From Corynebacterium freneyi (GTDB lineage: Bacteria > Actinomycetota > Actinomycetes > Mycobacteriales > Mycobacteriaceae), in NCBI RefSeq assembly GCF_030408835.1, contig NZ_CP047357.1, positions 806,001 through 870,000 on the forward strand: a stretch of DNA of 64,000 nt. The letters run 5' to 3'. This document shows, piece by piece, positions 8,055 to 17,368 of the stretch (positions are counted from its first letter, which is position 1; every line of letters begins with the position of its first letter). Below the pieces are notes generated by a model, which searched no databases, was not told where the DNA came from, and was given only the letters and a program-made list of their open reading frames with translations. Position numbers and translations under genes: made by a program.

Positions 8055-8726
8055 ATGGAACCCGTCGCCGCCCGCCGCCTGCTGTTGCTTCGCCACGGCC
8101 AGACGACGTACAACGCCACGCGCCGCATGCAGGGGCAGTTGGACACCGAGCTGTCGGAGGAGGGCGTGGCCCAGGCGGAGCGTGTCGCGGCGCATGTGGG
8201 GCGTCGGGAGCGGGACATTCGGCGGATCGTGTCGTCGGATTTGAGCCGTGCGGCGCAGACCGCCGATGCCGTCGGTCGGGTGCTGGGCCTCGACGTCGAG
8301 CGTGATTCCCGTTTGCGGGAGACGTTTTTGGGCAAGTGGCAGGGCCGCACCCACGGTGAGATCGATGCGGAATACCCGGGGCAGCGGGCGACGTGGCGGC
8401 ATGATGCGACGTGGGCTCCGCCGGGTGGCGAAACCCGGGTGGAGGTCGCGGCGCGCATGCGTGCGGTCGTCGACGAGTTGCTTGACGACGAATCGTGGCC
8501 TGGTTCCACGGTGTTGCTGGTGGCCCACGGCGGGGCGATTGCCGCGTTGACGGCGTCGCTGCTGGATGTGCCGGTGAGCCACTACACGATGTTCAACGGT
8601 TTGCGGAACACCGCGTGGGTGGAGCTGACGGCCAGGCCGCGGCCGGATGGTGAGCTCGGTTGGTATCTCGGTGCGTTCAACGCCGAGGTGTTCGGCGAGG
8701 ACACCGGCGAGGAGTCCGAAAGGTGA
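8055..8726 (+). CDS. gpgP: Histidine phosphatase, probable glucosyl-3-phosphoglycerate phosphatase
   Basis: Phosphoglycerate-mutase-fold phosphatase of 223 residues. The phosphohistidine motif LLLLRHGQTTYN is at the N-terminus (His-14), RETFLGKWQGRTH carries the acid/base Glu, and VAHGGAI holds the second His. Its place after rsfS matches Rv2419c of Mycobacterium, a glucosyl-3-phosphoglycerate phosphatase for methylglucose lipopolysaccharide synthesis. The substrate is inferred from that synteny. AGGAAGG at 8040-8046 supports ATG 8055; GTG 8049 is too close to it. Confidence 0.85.
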   Translation: MEPVAARRLLLLRHGQTTYNATRRMQGQLDTELSEEGVAQAERVAAHVGRRERDIRRIVSSDLSRAAQTADAVGRVLGLDVERDSRLRETFLGKWQGRTHGEIDAEYPGQRATWRHDATWAPPGGETRVEVAARMRAVVDELLDDESWPGSTVLLVAHGGAIAALTASLLDVPVSHYTMFNGLRNTAWVELTARPRPDGELGWYLGAFNAEVFGEDTGEESER

Positions 8727-9955
8727 CCGGCGTGGGGGAGCGGGGTGCCGGTCGCGTCCAGGTCGTCGTGGACGAGTCGGCGTGCCTGGACGATGCTGTT
8801 GCGCGGCGTCATGGCATCACGGTGGTGCCGTTGGGCCTCGATGAGGTCGACGGGGAGCAGACGACCTCGGCGATCGGCCCGTTGACGTTGTGCGCGGCGT
8901 ACGCGCGGGCGCTGGAGCGCGGTGGCGACGCGGGCGTGGTGGCGCTGCACCTGGGCAAGGGGTTGTCGGCGACGTGGTCGAATGCGATGACGGCGGCGGC
9001 GGTGCTGGAGCGGGTGACCGTGGTGGATTCGACGATGGTCGGCGCCGGCATGGGGGCCGCCGCGATCGCCGCGGCGGAAAAGGCCGCCGAGGGGGCGGAT
9101 CTGGAGGAATGCGTCGCCGCCGCAGAGGGTGTGCTGGCGCGTAATCGTCTGTGGCTGTACGTGCCCAAGTTGGAGCCGCTGCGCCGCGGTGGCCGCATTT
9201 CGACCGGTCAGGCGGTGTTGTCGACGGCGTTGGCGATCAAGCCGATCGTCGGCATCCAGGATGGGGCGCTGGGTTTGGTGGCCAAGTGCCGCACGGAGGC
9301 GAAGGTGCTGGACAAGCTCGTCGACTTCGCGGCGACGGAGGCGGCCGGGCGTCCCGCGCACGTGATGCTGCAGCATTCGGGTGCCGACGAGCGCGTCGAG
9401 GAGCTGCACGCAATGTTGTCGTTGGCGCTGCCGGAGGGTTCGACGTTCGACGTCGTCGATTTGCCCGCCGCGATCGCCGCGCACACCGGGCCCCGCGCTT
9501 TTGCCGTGGGCATGGTCGTCGCCGAGGACGAGGCTGAGGGAGCGGACGCCGACGCTGGCGCCATTGACGACGGCGACGACGCGCCGCTGCCGCCGGCGTC
9601 GGTGGTCGGGCGTGATGCGTCGCCGTTGTTTACGAGTGTGGCGGCGAAGTTGCCGACGTGGTCGGAGAACCGTCGTGCGGCCATCGAGAAGGCCGAGGCG
9701 TTGGCGCATGCGATCGCCGAGTTGGCGCGTCGCGACAATTCCGATCCCGAAGGCGCGGCGTTCGGCCGCGATGCTCGCGAGGAGGCGGCGCAGAAGGCCG
9801 CCGACAAGGTCGGTGACCAGGCCGGCGACAAGAAAAGCGATGAGACCACTGTCCGGGCCAACGAGCGCGACGATGACGTTTCCGCCGCCTCCGCCGATGA
9901 CGGCGATGCCGATTCATGCGGCGATGGCGATGGATGGGACGTCGTAAAGCAATAA
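8723..9955 (+). CDS. DegV family fatty-acid-binding protein with long acidic tail
   Basis: DegV proteins (FakB) bind a fatty acid and present it to a kinase for phosphorylation. The protein is 410 residues from GTG 8723, which overlaps the upstream stop by four bases. The DegV fold covers about residues 10-275: VVVDESACL, LGKGLSATWSNA, VVDSTMVGAGMG, LEPLRRGGRIS and KPIVGIQDG. The remaining 135 residues are an Asp/Glu/Ala-rich, probably disordered extension that ordinary DegV (about 280 residues) lacks. The last codons contain the CGTCGTAAAGC word (9940-9950). Confidence 0.88.
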   Translation: MTGVGERGAGRVQVVVDESACLDDAVARRHGITVVPLGLDEVDGEQTTSAIGPLTLCAAYARALERGGDAGVVALHLGKGLSATWSNAMTAAAVLERVTVVDSTMVGAGMGAAAIAAAEKAAEGADLEECVAAAEGVLARNRLWLYVPKLEPLRRGGRISTGQAVLSTALAIKPIVGIQDGALGLVAKCRTEAKVLDKLVDFAATEAAGRPAHVMLQHSGADERVEELHAMLSLALPEGSTFDVVDLPAAIAAHTGPRAFAVGMVVAEDEAEGADADAGAIDDGDDAPLPPASVVGRDASPLFTSVAAKLPTWSENRRAAIEKAEALAHAIAELARRDNSDPEGAAFGRDAREEAAQKAADKVGDQAGDKKSDETTVRANERDDDVSAASADDGDADSCGDGDGWDVVKQ

Positions 9956-9981
9956 ACCCACCGCTTTTCGGGGTTTTCCAC

Positions 9982-10023
9982 AGGACCGGATTCATCCACA
10001 ATCGAGGATGATCCGGTCCTTTT
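9982..10023 (+). terminator. Rho-independent terminator between degV and comEA
   Basis: The arms AGGACCGGATTCATCC (9982-9997) and GGATGATCCGGTCCT (10006-10020) pair with one bulged base around an eight-base loop, followed by TTTT. The strong stem and U-run argue that comEA starts a new transcript. Confidence 0.85.
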
Positions 10024-10063
10024 CGACGCGCGTCGGTCGGTGCTGCGGTCTTAGCGTGCGGGC

Positions 10064-10960
10064 GTGGATTCGTTGCGAACGCGTTTGGGAGACCTGCTGG
10101 AGCCGGTGCCCGCCGAGGAAGCGATGCCCGTCGATTATTCGCGGCGGCGTATCCGGGTGGGGCGGCGGACCGTGGTGGCCGTGGCGATGGCCGGTGCGGT
10201 GGTGCTGGTGGCGGTCATCGCCGGGTGGCTGCTGTCGCGGGGGCCGGTGGTGGACGAGCCTGCGGTGGATGCCGTGCTTGTCGACGCCGACCGGGTGGGT
10301 GCGGCCGCCGGTGGAGCGGGTGCCGGCGTGGAGAATGCCGGGGAGTGGGACGGGGCGGGGCCCGGTGGCGCCGGGCATGGGGGTACCGGGAGCGGGGGTG
10401 TGGGCGGCGGGGCCGGGAACGGGGGAGCCGGGGATGGTGCGGTGCCGGCGGAGATCATCGTGTCGGTGGTGGGGATGGTTCATCATCCGGGTGTGGTCAC
10501 CGTGCCCGGTACTGCGCGGGTGGCCGACGCGGTGAATGCCGCCGGTGGGATGTTGCCCGAGGCGAGTCCTGCCAGCGTGAATCTTGCCTCGCCGTTGGTG
10601 GATGGTCAGCAGATTCTCGTGGGGCCGGATCCGCTGCCGGAGTTGTCGACTGGCGGCACGTCGGCGGGCGCGCCGGACGGTGCAGCGTCGGCTGCGGGCG
10701 GTGTCGGCGGTGGGGCAGCCGGCGCGGGTGGTGGCGCAGGTGGAGGTGGCCGTGGCGCCGGTGGTGGGGGCCTGGTGAACATCAACACGGCGTCGGAGGC
10801 CGAGTTGGAGACGGTCACCGGCATTGGTCCGGCCACGGCGAAGAAGATCGTCGCGCACCGGGAGCAACACGGTCCCTTCACCAGCGTCGACCAGCTCGAG
10901 GAGGTCCCCGGCATCGGCCCGGCGAAGCTGGAGGGCATGCGCGCGGAAGTGACGGTGTGA
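10064..10960 (+). CDS. comEA: ComEA-like DNA receptor
   Basis: Membrane-anchored DNA-binding protein of natural transformation. The protein is 298 residues from GTG 10064. A transmembrane helix lies at about 34-58 (VVAVAMAGAVVLVAVIAGWL), then a Gly-rich linker, a SLBB-type domain (IIVSVVGMVHHPGVVTVPG), a second Gly/Ala linker, and a C-terminal helix-hairpin-helix pair with GIGPATAKKIV and VPGIGPAKLEGM. This order is standard ComEA. It lies four bases before comEC. A working pilus and uptake system is not shown within the window. Confidence 0.93.
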   Translation: MDSLRTRLGDLLEPVPAEEAMPVDYSRRRIRVGRRTVVAVAMAGAVVLVAVIAGWLLSRGPVVDEPAVDAVLVDADRVGAAAGGAGAGVENAGEWDGAGPGGAGHGGTGSGGVGGGAGNGGAGDGAVPAEIIVSVVGMVHHPGVVTVPGTARVADAVNAAGGMLPEASPASVNLASPLVDGQQILVGPDPLPELSTGGTSAGAPDGAASAAGGVGGGAAGAGGGAGGGGRGAGGGGLVNINTASEAELETVTGIGPATAKKIVAHREQHGPFTSVDQLEEVPGIGPAKLEGMRAEVTV

Positions 10961-10964
10961 TGCG

Positions 10965-13076
10965 ATGGCCGAGACCCGCACGTTCTCGTTGGCCGACCCG
11001 GCGCCGCCGCCACCGGATGCGGGGCCTGCGGTTGCGCGCCCCGGAGTGGACCTGCGGTTGGTGCCCGCGGCGCTGTTGACGTGGGCGGCGACGGCGTTGA
11101 CGTTGACGACGTCGACGACGGTCTCGCCGGGCTGGCTCCTGCTGGCGGCGGCGGTGTTCACGGGTGTGGTGGCGTGGCGTCGCGGGGCCCCGACGGTGGC
11201 GTTGCCGACGGTGACGGTCACGGTTTCGGTGGCCGCCACCCTCATTCGCCGGGCACGGGCGGCCGCCCACCCCATCGCCGAGGGCATCCGCGGTGTCGGG
11301 GTCGGCGGCACCGATGGCGCGGGCGTGGTGAAGGAAACCGTCCTGACGCTGACCACGACGCCGAAGACCACCGACCATGGGGCCACGGCACAGGCCAGCG
11401 TCACCGGGCTGCCTGGACGCGTGCGGGTGTTCGGCGACGAGCGTCTGCTCGACCATGACCGCGGCACGGTGTTGGAGGCGTACGCGAAGATCTCCGCGTC
11501 GGATCGCCCGTCGTTGTCCGGGGTGACGGCGTCGCTGCGGGGGACGGTGGACGTCGTGAAGCATCCGGATGACCACATCAGCCGCGTCCGCGACGGCCTG
11601 CGCGATGCGGCTGCGGGACTGCCGGTGGGGCCGGATCGGCTGATTCCCGCGATGACGCTCGGCGACGAACGCGGCTTCGGTGCGGCCGACCAGAAGATGA
11701 TGGTCGACTCCGGGTTGGCGCACCTGTCGGCGGTGTCGGGCGCGAATCTGGCGTTGGTGATGGGGGCGGCGGTGTGGGCGTTGTCGTGGGCGCCGCCGCG
11801 TTGGCGGGTGGCGGCCGCGGCGGTGACGTTGGTGGCGTTCGTGGCGGTGGTGGGCACGGAGCCGTCGGTGCTGCGGGCCCTGCTCACGGGCATCGTCGGG
11901 CTGTTGGCGGTGCTGTTGGGCAGGCGCGGGCAGGCGGTGCCGGCGTTGATGGCGGGGACGATCGTGCTGGTGGTGGCTTTTCCGGATCTTGCCGTGTCCG
12001 TCGGGTTCGCGTTGTCGGTGGCGGCCACCGCAGGGCTGGTGCTCGCGGCGGCCCCCATGACGCATCGGCTGTTGCGCATCCCCGGGGTGGCGCGGCTGCC
12101 GGCTCCGCTGGTGCGTGCGACGGCGGTGGCGTTGGTGGCGCACATCGCCACGGTGCCGGTCCTGGCGCTGACTCTTGGCGAGGTCTCCCACGTCTCCGTC
12201 GTGGCCAACCTCGCCGCAGCTCCCGCGGTGGCCCCGGTGACCGTTGCGGGGACGCTGGCCGCCGTCGCCGCGCTGTTGGGGCTGGGGCCGGTGGTGACGG
12301 TGTTGGTGTGGGTGGCCGCGCCGTTCGCCTGGTGGGTGCATGCGGTGGGGCATGCCGCGGCCGGGATGCCCGGTGACGCGGGTGAGATGGGGCTGTTCGG
12401 AGTGACGGTGTTCCTGGTGGCGGCGGCTGCGGCGGTTGCGTGGCCGTCGGTGGCCGCTGCGGTGACGTGCGTGGCGATGGGAGCCGCGGGCGTCGTTATC
12501 GCCTTCGGCTGGCATATCCCGGCCGCACCGCCGGGGTGGGTCGTCGGGGCCTGCGTCGATGATGGGCGGGTGCTCGTGGTGCCCGCCGCCCTGCGTGACG
12601 ACGTCCATCTTCAGGCGCTGCCCCGTAATTGCCGCCTGTCTCTGGATGGCGCAGCGGCCGAAGGAAACGGCGGGGATGTGGGAGCGGCCGTGACCGGAGG
12701 CGGGCAAGCCGCCACGACCGATGCGTGGCCGCTGGCCGAAGAGCTGACCGTGGAAGAGTCGACGGTGTACGCCACACTCGACGAGGCCGAGACATGGGGC
12801 GACGGGACAACCGGACAGTCGGGCGGTGCCGGGGCGGGTGCGAGGCCGCGGTGGCTCGTCGTCGCCGACTGCGGGGACCGGGCGCGTGACCGTATTCGCA
12901 CCACGGACGGCATTCCCGTCGTCTGTCCCGCACGCGACGGCACTCACGCCCTCTACCCGGATGGTGCGGTGTGGAGGAGCGGTGCAGTGAGGAAAAGCGA
13001 TGCGGGGGCGGGCGGTGCGGGGACGAGCGGCTCCGGCACTGCCCGATCCGGGGAGTCTGGCACGATGGGGGAGTGA
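10965..13076 (+). CDS. comEC: ComEC/Rec2-like competence channel lacking a recognisable MBL domain
   Basis: Polytopic membrane protein of 703 residues, the predicted DNA channel. The competence domain is clear: RLIPAMTLGDERGFG, VDSGLAHLSAVSGANLAL, VGTEPSVLRALLTGIVGLLA and many hydrophobic helices up to about residue 515. In full-length ComEC a metallo-beta-lactamase nuclease domain with HxHxDH follows. Here the C-terminal 190 residues begin WVVGACVDDGRVLVVPAAL and are Gly/Asp-rich with no HxHxDH, so the nuclease seems lost or highly degenerate. It overlaps holA by four bases. Confidence 0.9.
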   Translation: MAETRTFSLADPAPPPPDAGPAVARPGVDLRLVPAALLTWAATALTLTTSTTVSPGWLLLAAAVFTGVVAWRRGAPTVALPTVTVTVSVAATLIRRARAAAHPIAEGIRGVGVGGTDGAGVVKETVLTLTTTPKTTDHGATAQASVTGLPGRVRVFGDERLLDHDRGTVLEAYAKISASDRPSLSGVTASLRGTVDVVKHPDDHISRVRDGLRDAAAGLPVGPDRLIPAMTLGDERGFGAADQKMMVDSGLAHLSAVSGANLALVMGAAVWALSWAPPRWRVAAAAVTLVAFVAVVGTEPSVLRALLTGIVGLLAVLLGRRGQAVPALMAGTIVLVVAFPDLAVSVGFALSVAATAGLVLAAAPMTHRLLRIPGVARLPAPLVRATAVALVAHIATVPVLALTLGEVSHVSVVANLAAAPAVAPVTVAGTLAAVAALLGLGPVVTVLVWVAAPFAWWVHAVGHAAAGMPGDAGEMGLFGVTVFLVAAAAAVAWPSVAAAVTCVAMGAAGVVIAFGWHIPAAPPGWVVGACVDDGRVLVVPAALRDDVHLQALPRNCRLSLDGAAAEGNGGDVGAAVTGGGQAATTDAWPLAEELTVEESTVYATLDEAETWGDGTTGQSGGAGAGARPRWLVVADCGDRARDRIRTTDGIPVVCPARDGTHALYPDGAVWRSGAVRKSDAGAGGAGTSGSGTARSGESGTMGE

Positions 13077-14065
13077 CTCAGACGATGCCCGCACCGGTGA
13101 ACGTGATCGTCGGCAAGGAAGGGCTGCTCATCGACCGCGCCCGGTTGGCGATCATCGCCGCCGTCCGCCGCTCCGCCGCCACCCCCGGCGACCCCGACGG
13201 GCGATCGGTGCCCATCACCGACCTGCGCGGCGGGGACGTGACCACCACCGACCTGGTCGAACTGCTCAGCCCCTCGCTGTTCGGCGAGGACCGCATCGTC
13301 GTGCTCACCGACTGCGACGCCGCCGGCAAGGAACCCGCCGACCTCATCGTCCAGGCCGCCGCGGACCCCGCACCCGGCATCACCCTGATCCTGCAGCACT
13401 CCGGTGAGGGGCGGCAGAAGAAGATGGTCGCCGCACTGCGCAAAACCGGCGCCCAACTGTTCGAGGCGCACTCCATGAAACGAAGCGAGCTGCCCAAGTT
13501 CGTGCGCGGCGAGTTTCAGGCGCACCGGCTGCGGGTGTCGCAGGACGTCATCGATGCGTTGCTCGATTCCGTCGGGTCGGATCTTCGTGAGCTGGCCACC
13601 GCCGTGTCGCAGTTGGTGTCGGACACCGGCGGCAACGTCACCGTCGACGCCGTGCGCACCTACTACGGCCGCACCGCGGAGGTCTCCGGGTTCGAAGTCG
13701 CCGAACTGGCGTTGACCGGCCGGGGGCCCGAGGCGCTTGCGTTGGCGCGCCGGGCGATGCAGATCGGCGTGCCGTACCCGCTGCTGGCCTCGGCGCTGTC
13801 GGGAATGGTGGGCGACGTCGCCCGGCTCCATGCGGTGCGCGGAGTGAGCAACCGTGATGCCGGCACGTACGGCATGGCGCCGTGGAAGCTGGAGAAGACC
13901 CACCGCCTGGCATCACGGTGGTCCACGCCGGCGATCGCGCATGCGGCGCAGATCATCGCCGAACTCGACGCCGGCGTGAAGGGCTGGGCCGCCGACCCCG
14001 AGTACGCCGTGGAAAAGGCCGTCGTCGACATCGCGGCCCTGGCCCGCGGTTCGCACCGCAGGTAG
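13073..14065 (+). CDS. holA: DNA polymerase III delta subunit
   Basis: Clamp-loader subunit that opens the beta sliding clamp. The protein is 330 residues from GTG 13073, four bases inside the comEC stop. It shows the HolA N-terminal region (VNVIVGKEGLLIDRARLAII), SPSLFGEDRIVVL, and the helical C-terminal region with ASALSGMVGDVARLHAVRG and the closing EKAVVDIAAL. comEA-comEC-holA followed by convergent rpsT is the common actinobacterial order. Confidence 0.95.
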   Translation: MTQTMPAPVNVIVGKEGLLIDRARLAIIAAVRRSAATPGDPDGRSVPITDLRGGDVTTTDLVELLSPSLFGEDRIVVLTDCDAAGKEPADLIVQAAADPAPGITLILQHSGEGRQKKMVAALRKTGAQLFEAHSMKRSELPKFVRGEFQAHRLRVSQDVIDALLDSVGSDLRELATAVSQLVSDTGGNVTVDAVRTYYGRTAEVSGFEVAELALTGRGPEALALARRAMQIGVPYPLLASALSGMVGDVARLHAVRGVSNRDAGTYGMAPWKLEKTHRLASRWSTPAIAHAAQIIAELDAGVKGWAADPEYAVEKAVVDIAALARGSHRR

Positions 14066-14074
14066 AAACGCGAG

Positions 14075-14104
14075 AGCGCCCCGCCGGAAAACCGGCGGGG
14101 CGCT
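14075..14104. terminator. Bidirectional terminator between holA and rpsT
   Basis: Perfect 13-bp stem AGCGCCCCGCCGG / CCGGCGGGGCGCT around an AAAA loop, with TTTC after it on the plus strand. It sits between convergent holA and rpsT and could serve both. Confidence 0.9.
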
Positions 14105-14137
14105 TTCGGGCTGCGGGCGAGGTGGTCGCCCGGTGGC

Positions 14138-14148
14138 CGTCGTAAAGC
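14138..14148 (+). repeat. CGTCGTAAAGC word, intergenic copy beside rpsT
   Basis: One of four exact copies of the A variant of the window's repeated 11-mer, lying just after the rpsT stop and the terminator, outside any gene. Confidence 0.5.
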
Positions 14149-14154
14149 GGGGAA

Positions 14155-14421
14155 TTAACCCTCAATCTTGTTGACGGACTTCGCCAGGGCGGACTTCTTG
14201 TTGGCCGCGTTGTTGCGGTGGAAGACGCCCTTGGACACGGCCTTGTCGAGCTTGCGGGAAGCAACGCGCAGCTGAGCCTCGGCGGCGGTCTTGTCGCCGG
14301 CCTCGACGAGGGCGCGGAGCTTGCGGATCTCGGTGCGCACCTCGGAGCGGATGGCCTGGTTGCGGAGGCGAGCCTTCTCGTTGGTCTTGTTGCGCTTGAT
14401 CTGGGACTTGATGTTAGCCAT
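14155..14421 (-). CDS. rpsT: 30S ribosomal protein S20
   Basis: Binds 16S rRNA in the small subunit. The protein is 88 residues: [20 protein letters not shown] at the start, then the typical Lys/Arg-rich helices and [20 protein letters not shown] at the end. AAGAGG sits eight bases before the ATG. It is transcribed convergently to holA; the opposite-strand reading of this stretch is a shadow. Confidence 0.98.
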   Translation of the reverse strand: MANIKSQIKRNKTNEKARLRNQAIRSEVRTEIRKLRALVEAGDKTAAEAQLRVASRKLDKAVSKGVFHRNNAANKKSALAKSVNKIEG

Positions 14422-14628
14422 GTGAATACCTCTTGTATCCGTGGTCGGTGATGGTCCGCGGCTCCCGGGAGTGGCCCGGCCCCGGCGCGCCCGCGGCGAA
14501 CCCAAGGTCCTGAACGCCTGCGGCCACGCGAAACACGCGTAAACAACTTCGAAGACCTTACCAGCCCACCCGGGGCCGGCAGAAATCGCGTGCGGGGGCG
14601 GCTGGCCCGTGTGGGGCGTCGGCCCGGA

Positions 14629-15303
14629 TCAGGACCAGTGGTAGTCCGACCGCAGCCGGGCGGCGATGCGGTCGAAGCGGCGGCGCGGCATGATCGCACC
14701 GGAGCGGCGGATGCCGGACTCGGGGACTTCGAGGATCTTGTCCAGCCGCACCCACGACGGCCGGCCCTCCGGGTCCCAGGCGCCGGAGCCGATGAACAGC
14801 CAGTGCGGCGAGTCGGCGTGACGGTCGTGGGTGGAGATCAGCGCGCCCAGCAGGATCTGCTTGTGGCGACCGACGACGACCACGGCGCGTTCGCGGGATT
14901 TCTCGGCGTCGCCTTCGAGCAGCACGGGGGCCCAGACGACTTCGCCGGGATCGGTCTGGCCGTCCATGTCGGGGGCGTAGACGATGGAGCGGGCCAGGTC
15001 GGCGGTGGGGCGGGCGACGGTGGCCGGTTCGCGGTTGGTCAGGCGGTTGCCGTCGTCGGGCATGAGGCCGAGCTGTTCGTTGAGCATTTCCAGGCCACGG
15101 TCGAGGGTGTCGCCGCCGCGGAACCATTCGGTGGCGGCGATGATCCGGTGCCATGCCCACGTCCGGGCCCGGTCCCATGCCCGGCGGAGGGTGGCGGCGG
15201 CGGGGCGGCGGCCCTGATCGGGCTGGGTGGCGTCGGGCGCGGTCAAGCCGGAACCGCTCGCGGCCGGGTCGGCGGCGGTGGCGTCGGGCTCGGGGGGCGT
15301 CAT
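14629..15303 (-). CDS. PemK/MazF-like family protein
   Basis: Protein of 224 residues. After a Pro/Ala/Asp-rich N-terminus (about 35 residues) and a Trp/Arg-rich helix ([18 protein letters not shown]), the C-terminal 130 residues resemble the PemK/MazF barrel: [42 protein letters not shown] and [17 protein letters not shown]. MazF toxins cleave RNA, but no antitoxin gene lies next to it and the chain is twice MazF length, so a housekeeping role is as likely. The position between rpsT and lepA is a conserved corynebacterial one as far as I know. Confidence 0.65.
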   Translation of the reverse strand: MTPPEPDATAADPAASGSGLTAPDATQPDQGRRPAAATLRRAWDRARTWAWHRIIAATEWFRGGDTLDRGLEMLNEQLGLMPDDGNRLTNREPATVARPTADLARSIVYAPDMDGQTDPGEVVWAPVLLEGDAEKSRERAVVVVGRHKQILLGALISTHDRHADSPHWLFIGSGAWDPEGRPSWVRLDKILEVPESGIRRSGAIMPRRRFDRIAARLRSDYHWS

Positions 15304-15431
15304 GGCCCACGAGTTTAGCCGAGGCAGGCGGCGCGGCGATCGCGGCGACGGTGCCCGGTGGTGTTTGCGCGGCGGGTAGTGTGGACGGAGAGCATCCTTT
15401 GCGCATCAGCAGTCCCCGAGCAGTACGGAGC

Positions 15432-17291
15432 ATGACCAACGTGACCAGGAATTTTGCGGTGGAGACGTTCACGGATCCGAAGAAGATCCGCAACTTCTGC
15501 ATCATCGCCCACATCGACCACGGCAAGTCGACCTTGGCGGACCGCATCCTGCAGCTGTCGGGGGTGGTCGAGGCGCGTGACATGCGCGACCAGTACCTGG
15601 ACAACATGGACATCGAGCGTGAGCGCGGCATCACCATCAAGGCGCAGAACGTGCGGTTGCCGTGGGTGCCGGAGACGGGGGCGCATGCGGGCGAGGAGCT
15701 TGTGCTGCAGATGATCGACACGCCCGGTCACGTGGACTTCACGTATGAGGTCTCGCGTGCGTTGGAGGCGTGTGAGGGTGCGATTTTGCTTGTCGACGCC
15801 GCGCAGGGCATCGAGGCGCAGACGTTGGCGAATTTGTACCTGGCCATGGAAAACGACCTGGAGATCATCCCGGTTCTGAACAAGATCGACCTGCCGGCGG
15901 CGGATCCGGAGAAGTATTCGGAGGAGATCGCGCACATCATCGGCTGCGAGCCGGAGGATGTGCTGCGGGTGTCGGGCAAGACCGGTGAGGGCGTGCCGGA
16001 GTTGTTGGATCGGGTGTGTGAGTTGATTCCGCATCCGACCAGCGAGTTCGACGATGATGCGCCGGCGCGCGCGATGATTTTCGACTCGGTCTACGACACG
16101 TACCGTGGTGTGGTGACCTACATCCGCATGGTCGACGGCAAGTTGCTGCCGAACCAGAAGGTGCGGTTGATGGCGACGAATACGACGCTGGAGATCCACG
16201 AGATCGGCATCGTGTCGCCGACGGCCACGGCGTGCAAGGGCTTGGGCCCGGGTGAGGTGGGCTACGTCATCACCGGTGTGAAGGACGTGCGTGAGACGAA
16301 GGTCGGCGACACCATCACGTGGGCGAGCAAGGGCGCGGAGGAGCCGCTGGAGGGGTATGCCGACCCGAAGCCGATGGTGTACTCGGGTTTGTTCCCGGTG
16401 TCGCAGGCGGATTTCCCGGATCTGCGTGATGCGCTGGAGAAGCTGCAGCTTAACGACGCTTCGTTGTCGTATGAGCCGGAGACGTCGGTGGCGTTGGGCT
16501 TCGGTTTCCGCTGTGGCTTCCTGGGGCTGCTGCACATGGAGATCACTCGTGACCGGCTGGAGCGCGAGTTCGACCTGGATCTGATTTCGACGGCGCCGTC
16601 GGTGTCGTACCGCGTGGTGCGGGAGGACAACTCCGAGATCGTGGTGCATAACCCGTCGCAGTGGCCGGAGGGCAAGAACAAGGCGGTGTACGAGCCGATC
16701 GTCAACATGACGATCATCGTGCCCAGCGAATTCGTGGGCCCGACGATGGAGCTGTGCCAGTCCAAGCGCGGCGAGATGAAGAACATGGACTACCTGTCCG
16801 AGGACCGCGTGGAGTTGCGTTACGTGGTGCCCCTGGGCGAGATCATCTTCGACTTCTTCGACATGCTGAAGTCCCGCACCAAGGGGTACGCGTCGCTGAA
16901 CTACGAGGAAGCCGGCGAGCAGGAGGCCAACCTGGTGAAGGTGGACATTCTGCTGCAGGGTGAGGCCGTCGACGCGTTCAGCGCGATCGTGCATGCCGAC
17001 GACGCCCGCCACTACGGCCTGAAGATGACCAAGAAGCTGCGTGAGCTGATTCCGCGCCAGCAGTTCGAGGTGCCCATCCAGGCGGCCATTGGTGCGAAGA
17101 TCATCGCCCGCGAGAACATCCGTGCCCTGCGCAAGGACGTTCTGGCCAAGTGCTATGGCGGAGATATCTCCCGCAAACGTAAGCTGTTGGAGAAGCAGAA
17201 GGCCGGCAAGAAGCGCATGAAGAACATCGGCTCCGTCGAGGTGCCGCAGGAAGCGTTCGTGGCGGCGCTTAGCACGGATGGGGAGGGGTAG
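15432..17291 (+). CDS. lepA: Elongation factor 4 (LepA)
   Basis: Ribosome-associated GTPase that back-translocates or remodels elongating ribosomes. The protein is 619 residues from ATG 15432. G1 [10 protein letters not shown]3 DTPGHVDF and G4 [12 protein letters not shown] are intact, and the LepA-specific C-terminal domain ends with [17 protein letters not shown] and [18 protein letters not shown] at 15378 is in frame but lacks family support; the RBS near 15432 (GGAG) is unusually close. It marks the end of the housekeeping block before the island. Confidence 0.97.
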   Translation: MTNVTRNFAVETFTDPKKIRNFCIIAHIDHGKSTLADRILQLSGVVEARDMRDQYLDNMDIERERGITIKAQNVRLPWVPETGAHAGEELVLQMIDTPGHVDFTYEVSRALEACEGAILLVDAAQGIEAQTLANLYLAMENDLEIIPVLNKIDLPAADPEKYSEEIAHIIGCEPEDVLRVSGKTGEGVPELLDRVCELIPHPTSEFDDDAPARAMIFDSVYDTYRGVVTYIRMVDGKLLPNQKVRLMATNTTLEIHEIGIVSPTATACKGLGPGEVGYVITGVKDVRETKVGDTITWASKGAEEPLEGYADPKPMVYSGLFPVSQADFPDLRDALEKLQLNDASLSYEPETSVALGFGFRCGFLGLLHMEITRDRLEREFDLDLISTAPSVSYRVVREDNSEIVVHNPSQWPEGKNKAVYEPIVNMTIIVPSEFVGPTMELCQSKRGEMKNMDYLSEDRVELRYVVPLGEIIFDFFDMLKSRTKGYASLNYEEAGEQEANLVKVDILLQGEAVDAFSAIVHADDARHYGLKMTKKLRELIPRQQFEVPIQAAIGAKIIARENIRALRKDVLAKCYGGDISRKRKLLEKQKAGKKRMKNIGSVEVPQEAFVAALSTDGEG

Positions 17292-17368
17292 TACGGAACT
17301 GCTCGTTTCGTATTTGAAGGACCGTCCATTTGAGTGGTGTATCTGAACTTGAACTCTCGAGCTTTAGT

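Noticed and set aside
10320..10790. GC-rich repetitive DNA in comEA as a tandem repeat or CRISPR-like array
   Set aside because: The units are irregular and translate to Gly/Ala linkers between ComEA domains; no constant spacer length.
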